Positions 35,433 to 39,017 of a stretch of DNA of 39,017 bases are shown here, one piece after another (position 1 is the stretch's first letter; the number at the start of each line of letters is the position of its first letter). This DNA comes from Acidobacteriaceae bacterium. Lineage in GTDB: Bacteria > Acidobacteriota > Terriglobia > Terriglobales > Acidobacteriaceae. The position numbers were made by a program, and so were the translations under genes. The stretch is taken from assembly GCA_030038435.1 (NCBI GenBank), contig JASHOY010000389.1, positions 1 to 39,017 on the forward strand, written 5' to 3'. The notes below the pieces were generated by a model. It was not told the DNA's origin. It did not search any database and saw only the letters and a list, made by a program, of their open reading frames with translations.

Positions 35433-35576
35433 ATGGTTCCCGGCCGCAGGGTTGTTGAAGCGGAGCGGATTCAGGCGGCATCAGATTGGGCGCGGTTGAT
35501 GCGGGCGGGGGAGATTCGCGCCTGTGTGGAGGAGGCAATTGTGCGGCGTTGGATTGAATGCGGTGGGCGCGGGTGA
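35433..35576 (+). CDS. Possible 47-residue protein coupled to the transposase
   Basis: ATG directly follows the transposase stop (TGAATG), an arrangement that permits termination-reinitiation. The frame encodes a charged, probably helical peptide: MVPGRRVVEAERIQAASDWA at the start, EIRACVEEAIVRRWIECGG near the end. Third codon positions are mostly G or C, like real genes here, though high GC alone can give that. No homologue is recognised. It ends inside the first bases of the inverted REP block, so it may be chance. Confidence 0.3.
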   Translation: MVPGRRVVEAERIQAASDWARLMRAGEIRACVEEAIVRRWIECGGRG

Positions 35577-35577
35577 G

Positions 35578-35680
35578 GAGATTCGCGCCGGCCCTACGGG
35601 ACGGCGGGTGGTGCGATTTGCGCTTTTCCCGGGATTTCATCCCGGGCTATTTTCGATCCGTCCCTCCGGGACGACGCAAA
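35578..35680 (-). repeat. Inverted REP block downstream of the transposase
   Basis: Reverse-oriented version of the block at 34801: TTCGCGCCGGCCCTACGGG (35582 on), then the stem CCCGGGATTTCATCCCGGG (35628-35646), then a TCCCTCCGGGA hairpin. Together with the forward block it brackets the transposase as inverted repeats. Confidence 0.85.
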
Positions 35681-35683
35681 GAA

Positions 35684-35842
35684 CATTCCTCCCGTAAGGA
35701 GAGCATGAAAAAAGGAGAGCATGAAAATAGCGCCGGTTGAAATATTCCTCCCGTAGGGAGGATGCGAGAATAGCCCAGGATGCAATCCTGGGTCAGCAGC
35801 CGCAAGTCGGCCCGCCGCCCCGTAGGGCCGGCGCGCGAAAAC
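35684..35842 (+). repeat. Further REP hairpins with a compensated stem
   Basis: Contains CCTCCCGTAAGGAG (about 35688), a partial duplication AAAGGAGAGCATGAAAATAG, TTCCTCCCGTAGGGAGGA (about 35745), the stem CCCAGGAT-gca-ATCCTGGG (35774-35792) and a CCCCGTAGGGCCGGCGCG hairpin (about 35819). The stem differs from the consensus on both arms yet still pairs. Confidence 0.8.
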
Positions 35843-36132
35843 ATTCCTCCTGTAGGGAAGACGCGAAAATAGCCCGGGATGAAATCCCGGGTAACCGCGC
35901 CAATATCACCGCCGCCGTCCCGTAAGGCCGGCGCGAAAAATATCGGCACCACGCGTCAGGAAGTGAACCGGCTGACGAGCCTCAGCCACGCCGCCAGATC
36001 GACCGGATTGACGCGGCGCTCAGGGCGTTGGGCAAGCGGCTTTATCTGGATGCGGCGTGAGCGGCGCGCGGTGCGGCTGGTGGTTCATCCCACCCTTGCC
36101 GCAAAAGCGCTGCAAGGGTGGGGCGCCCACGG
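35843..36132 (+). repeat. Composite repeat copy 2: REP hairpins, frameshifted HicB-like tail, family C hairpin
   Basis: Same order as copy 1. The stem CCCGGGATGAAATCCCGGG is at 35873-35891, the CCCGTAAGGCCGGCGCG hairpin at about 35919, the HicB-like tail at about 35936-36060, and the family C hairpin CCCACCCTTGCCGC - AAAAGC - GCTGCAAGGGTGGGG at about 36090-36124. The tail has lost one base (GCCACCAAGATC in copy 1, GCCGCCAGATC here), so its frame is broken. Confidence 0.8.
35936..36060 (+). pseudogene. HicB-like antitoxin tail, copy 2, frameshifted
   Basis: Begins KNIGTTRQEVNRLTSLSHAA in the same frame as copy 1, then a one-base deletion shifts the frame. The nucleotide sequence of the missing end (GCGGCGCTCAGGGCGTTGGG) is still identical to copy 1, so the deletion is recent or the repeat is kept for its DNA rather than its protein. 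Confidence 0.55.
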
Positions 36133-36291
36133 TGGTGGCCGCACGAGCTGAGAAGGGCATGGGCGAACCAGCCCCGATAAAGCTTAATCTTGGATGGCGT
36201 CTCGATGGTGGATAAGGTAAGAATGGCATAGGTGATTCTGTGATCAATTTTGCCCCTACTTCCGTCGACTTAATCCGACTAAAATTGCCAG
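36133..36291. other. Lower-GC non-coding stretch right of the repeat island
   Basis: No gene supported. Base composition falls relative to the neighbours, continuing into the next broken gene. TAAAAT at 36280-36285 lies six bases before an ATG at 36292 and could be a -10 for a leaderless transcript. Confidence 0.45.
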
Positions 36292-36781
36292 ATGCATCAG
36301 ATGCATTGGTATGAATGGGTGTTCAGCGGAATAGGAGCGCTTGCGCTCTCATTGATGGCGAAGCCACTTAATCTCCAAGAGAAGATCTCCTGAAGGCCAT
36401 GAGGCCAGTCCCACACGTGACGAATTAGTGGAATCTACTCCTTCCCCGAGGCAAATCCTGCGAGAAATATACGCGGCACTACCGATCGATCAAGATCACG
36501 CGAGAAAGAAGCACCTAAATCTGCCGGTGGTTTGGAAATTGAAGCTAAGTTCACTAAAGACAGTTTCCGAAGGGAACAGGTGGATCGTCGGCGCAGCTGC
36601 GAACACAATGTCTGGAGAGCGAGGATGCTTGGTGATTTTCTATATGTCCGAGCTTCCGCCAGACCTTGCGTCTGCGACTGACTTCAGCCTGCTGCTTGTC
36701 GCGGGAAGGATCGAGGAGATTGGAGTTTCCGATATTCGTCTCAAAGAGAATCCCGATGTCAGGGTGCTAGAACGAGCCTGA
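36292..36781 (+). pseudogene. Frameshifted membrane-anchored hypothetical gene
   Basis: Two frames appear to make one protein. The first (36292-36393) gives a short membrane anchor, MHQMHWYEWVFSGIGALALS, then stops. The second, open from 36356 and used to 36781, carries the body: ESTPSPRQILREIYAALP, VVWKLKLSSLKTVSEGNRW and CLVIFYMSELPPDLASATDF. The WYEWVFSGIG start is typical of anchored hypothetical proteins, and the only start in the second frame is a GTG at 36428 without ribosome site. A one-base indel between 36356 and 36393 would join them. Lower GC than its neighbours suggests transfer. No function assigned; a short protein from 36428 alone is possible. Confidence 0.5.
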
Positions 36782-36851
36782 CGCTGACTAACGTCGGGAT
36801 AAATATCCGGAACCTGCGCACGTCTAGGCTGCGACTAATCCCTCCCAATGA

Positions 36852-36912
36852 ACGTCCCGCGGCTGAAGCCGCTTCAGTCTGATGGGACGTCTTCAGGGAA
36901 CTTGAGTCCCTG
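36852..36912. repeat. Two adjacent hairpins upstream of uvrB
   Basis: First: outer stem ACGTCCC...GGGACGT (36852-36890) enclosing an inner stem GCGGCT-ga-AGCCGC. Second: CAGGGA-acttgag-TCCCTG (36894-36912). There is no T-tract. They resemble dispersed intergenic repeats more than terminators. Confidence 0.6.
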
Positions 36913-36955
36913 TTCCTCCGTCGCTTCATTCGCCTGATGTTCGCCAATCTTCCGC

Positions 36956-36961
36956 TATAAT
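36956..36961 (+). promoter_or_regulatory. TATAAT -10 element of uvrB, probably leaderless
   Basis: A perfect TATAAT six bases before the uvrB ATG places the expected transcript start at or next to the A of the start codon. There is no ribosome-binding site. No clear -35 was found at 16-18 bp. Confidence 0.6.
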
Positions 36962-36967
36962 CCCACC

Positions 36968-38959
36968 ATGGACTTTCAGTTGGTGACGGCCTACAAGCCC
37001 CGCGGCGATCAGCCGCGGGCCATCGAGGAGCTGGTTTCGGGGCTGAATGCCGGCGAGAAGCACCAGGTGCTGTTGGGGGTGACCGGCTCCGGCAAGACCT
37101 TCACCATGGCCAAGGTGATCGAGCAGGCCAACCGGCCGGCGCTCATCCTGGCGCACAACAAGACCCTCGCCGCCCAGCTTTATCACGAGTTCAAGCAGTT
37201 CTTCCCGGGCAATGCGGTCGAGTACTTCGTCAGCTACTACGACTACTACCAGCCGGAGGCCTACATCCCGGCCGGCGATCTTTATATAGAAAAAGAAGCC
37301 ACCATCAACGAGGAGCTGGACAAGCTGCGGCTGTCGGCGACGCGGGCGCTGTTCGAGCGGCGGGATGCAATCATCGTCAGCTCGGTAAGCTGCATTTACG
37401 GGCTGGGGTCGCCGGAGGCTTACTACGGCATGCTGCTGCTGCTCGAAAAGGGGCAGCGGATCGCGCGCAAGGACATCACGCGGCGGCTGGTAGAGATTCT
37501 CTACGAGCGCAACGATACGGATTTCCGGCGCGGGACATTTCGCGTACGCGGCGACGTGATCGAGGTGTTTCCGACCTATGACGAGAGCGCCTACCGGATC
37601 GAGCTCTTCGGGGATGAGATTGAATCCCTTTCGCAAATAGACCCGCTGTTTGGGACGGTCAGGCAGAAGTACTCGCGGCTGCCCATCTATCCCAAGAGCC
37701 ACTATGTGGTGCAGCCGGAGCGCAAGGCGGAGGCGATCGAGTCGATTCTGGCGGAGCTGAACGAGTGGGTGGCCAAGCTCGAAGGCGAGGGCCGTATGGT
37801 GGAGGCGCAGCGGGTGCACCAGCGAACACGCTTCGACCTGGAGATGATCAAGTCGATGGGTTACTGCCACGGCATCGAGAACTACTCACGTCACTTCAGC
37901 GGGCGGTTGCCGGGCGAGCCTCCGCCGACGCTGCTGGATTATTTTCCGCGGGATTTTCTGCTCTTTGTTGACGAAAGCCACGCGACCATTCCGCAGGTGC
38001 ATGGCATGTGGCACGGCGACCGCAGCCGCAAGCAGACGCTGGTGGATTACGGATTCCGGCTGCCTTCGGCAATGGACAACCGTCCGCTGAAGTTCGACGA
38101 GTTTGAGAACCGGGTGCAGCAGGCGGTGTATGTTTCGGCGACGCCGGGCCCTTACGAGCTGACGCGTTCGGGCGGCGTGGTGATCGAGCAAGTGATCCGG
38201 CCGACCGGGCTCGTGGATCCCGAGATTGAGATCCGGCCGGTGAAGGGACAGATCGACGACCTGCTGGCGGAGATTCGCGATCGGGCGAAGCGCAATGAGC
38301 GCGTGCTGGTGACCACGCTGACCAAGCGCATGGCCGAGGACCTGGCCGGCTATTACACGGAAGTGGGCGTGCGCTGCCGCTACATGCATTCCGAAATTGA
38401 CACGCTGGAGCGGGTGAAGCTGCTGGCCGGATTGCGCAAAGGCGAATTCGATGTGCTGATCGGCATCAATTTGCTGCGCGAGGGATTGGACCTGCCTGAA
38501 GTCTCGCTGGTGGCCATTCTGGACGCGGACAAGGAAGGTTTTCTGCGCTCGACCGGGTCGCTGATTCAGACCATGGGCCGCGCGTCGCGGCACGTGCAGG
38601 GACGCGCCATTCTCTACGCCGACAATATGACCGACTCGATGCGGCGGGCCATCGATGAAACCGACCGGCGCCGCGCGATCCAGCGCGCCTTCAATGAGGA
38701 GAACGGCATTGCGCCGCAATCGATCATCAGCCGGGTTGAAATGGGCCTGGCCCAAATTCTGAAGGCCGAGTACGGCGAAGTCGCGGAGGAAGAGATCTCC
38801 GCAATTCCCGAGTTTGCTTCGCAGGAAGAACTTGACGCCTATATCGTAAACCTGGAGAACGAGATGCGCGAAGCGGCCAGAAAATTTGAGTTTGAAAAGG
38901 CCGCGCGCCTCCGCGACAGCATCAAGGAATTGCGCGACAAGGAATTTCTTTTCGGTTAG
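36968..38959 (+). CDS. uvrB: UvrABC excision repair helicase subunit B
   Basis: Damage-verification subunit of nucleotide excision repair, working with UvrA and UvrC. 663 residues, complete. Walker A is [14 protein letters not shown] at about residues 38-51. The beta-hairpin that clamps DNA is [12 protein letters not shown] at about 91-102. The helicase motif II is [13 protein letters not shown] at about 334-346, and later motifs include [20 protein letters not shown] and [19 protein letters not shown]. The UVR domain that contacts UvrC closes the protein ([20 protein letters not shown]). The ATG at 36968 begins [19 protein letters not shown] as usual. A TATAAT just upstream suggests a leaderless message. 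LexA-type control is not evident. Confidence 0.97.
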   Translation: MDFQLVTAYKPRGDQPRAIEELVSGLNAGEKHQVLLGVTGSGKTFTMAKVIEQANRPALILAHNKTLAAQLYHEFKQFFPGNAVEYFVSYYDYYQPEAYIPAGDLYIEKEATINEELDKLRLSATRALFERRDAIIVSSVSCIYGLGSPEAYYGMLLLLEKGQRIARKDITRRLVEILYERNDTDFRRGTFRVRGDVIEVFPTYDESAYRIELFGDEIESLSQIDPLFGTVRQKYSRLPIYPKSHYVVQPERKAEAIESILAELNEWVAKLEGEGRMVEAQRVHQRTRFDLEMIKSMGYCHGIENYSRHFSGRLPGEPPPTLLDYFPRDFLLFVDESHATIPQVHGMWHGDRSRKQTLVDYGFRLPSAMDNRPLKFDEFENRVQQAVYVSATPGPYELTRSGGVVIEQVIRPTGLVDPEIEIRPVKGQIDDLLAEIRDRAKRNERVLVTTLTKRMAEDLAGYYTEVGVRCRYMHSEIDTLERVKLLAGLRKGEFDVLIGINLLREGLDLPEVSLVAILDADKEGFLRSTGSLIQTMGRASRHVQGRAILYADNMTDSMRRAIDETDRRRAIQRAFNEENGIAPQSIISRVEMGLAQILKAEYGEVAEEEISAIPEFASQEELDAYIVNLENEMREAARKFEFEKAARLRDSIKELRDKEFLFG

Positions 38960-39017
38960 AGCAAAAAAGGCTGGAAACGAGAAAACCCTTTGGTACAGCG
39001 ATTCATCTAATGGACTG

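Noticed and set aside
34440..36132. Complete HicAB toxin-antitoxin system
   Set aside because: Only C-terminal fragments of a HicB-like frame are present, one frameshifted, and no HicA-like frame was found.

Overview
This is a 39 kb stretch of high-GC bacterial chromosome with short gaps between genes. The gene mix suggests a soil or plant-litter Acidobacteriota (Acidobacteriaceae/Terriglobia-like). It includes secreted M13 metallopeptidase, pectinesterase and GH18 enzymes, beta-propeller lipoproteins, a PF04185-type phosphoesterase remnant, a CHAD protein, a lipase-maturation-factor-like protein and abundant hairpin repeats beside a small Y1 transposase. This assignment rests on family recognition; there is no rRNA or other marker to confirm it.

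Layout. 1-2.4 kb: trehalose synthesis (otsA, 5' end outside the window, then otsB). 2.4-8.1 kb, minus strand: a GAF-GGDEF diguanylate cyclase, moaA, a BadF-type sugar kinase, a secreted NPP-like protein that has lost most catalytic residues, and a CHAD protein. 8.3-15.8 kb: an FAD oxidoreductase, an outer-membrane beta-barrel protein, an APC permease, a GH18 protein, an unrecognised secreted protein and a Dph6-like PP-loop ATPase. 15.9-21.8 kb: xylulokinase, UDP-glucose dehydrogenase plus UDP-glucuronate decarboxylase (UDP-glucose to UDP-xylose), and guaA. 21.9-25.2 kb: divergent pectinesterase and M13 peptidase. 25.5-29.7 kb: three tandem beta-propeller lipoproteins closed by a strong hairpin. 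29.7-33.3 kb, minus strand: an apparent operon of a 3-TM protein, an LMF-like membrane protein and a PYROXD2/phytoene-desaturase-like oxidoreductase. 33.3-36.9 kb: a repeat island. 36.97-38.96 kb: uvrB, complete.

The repeat island (about 33.9-36.1 kb) is the most unusual part. A small Y1 (IS200/RAYT-like) transposase sits between hairpin repeats in opposite orientation. There are at least three hairpin families, two copies of a composite repeat carrying the tail of a HicB-like gene, an AT-rich tandem repeat of 30-bp units, and degraded genes on both sides. One hairpin stem shows paired substitutions that keep base pairing. A second notable signal is the NPP-family protein at 5643-6968: the nucleophile and four of six metal ligands appear replaced, yet the frame, signal peptide and operon position are intact, which suggests a secreted pseudoenzyme.
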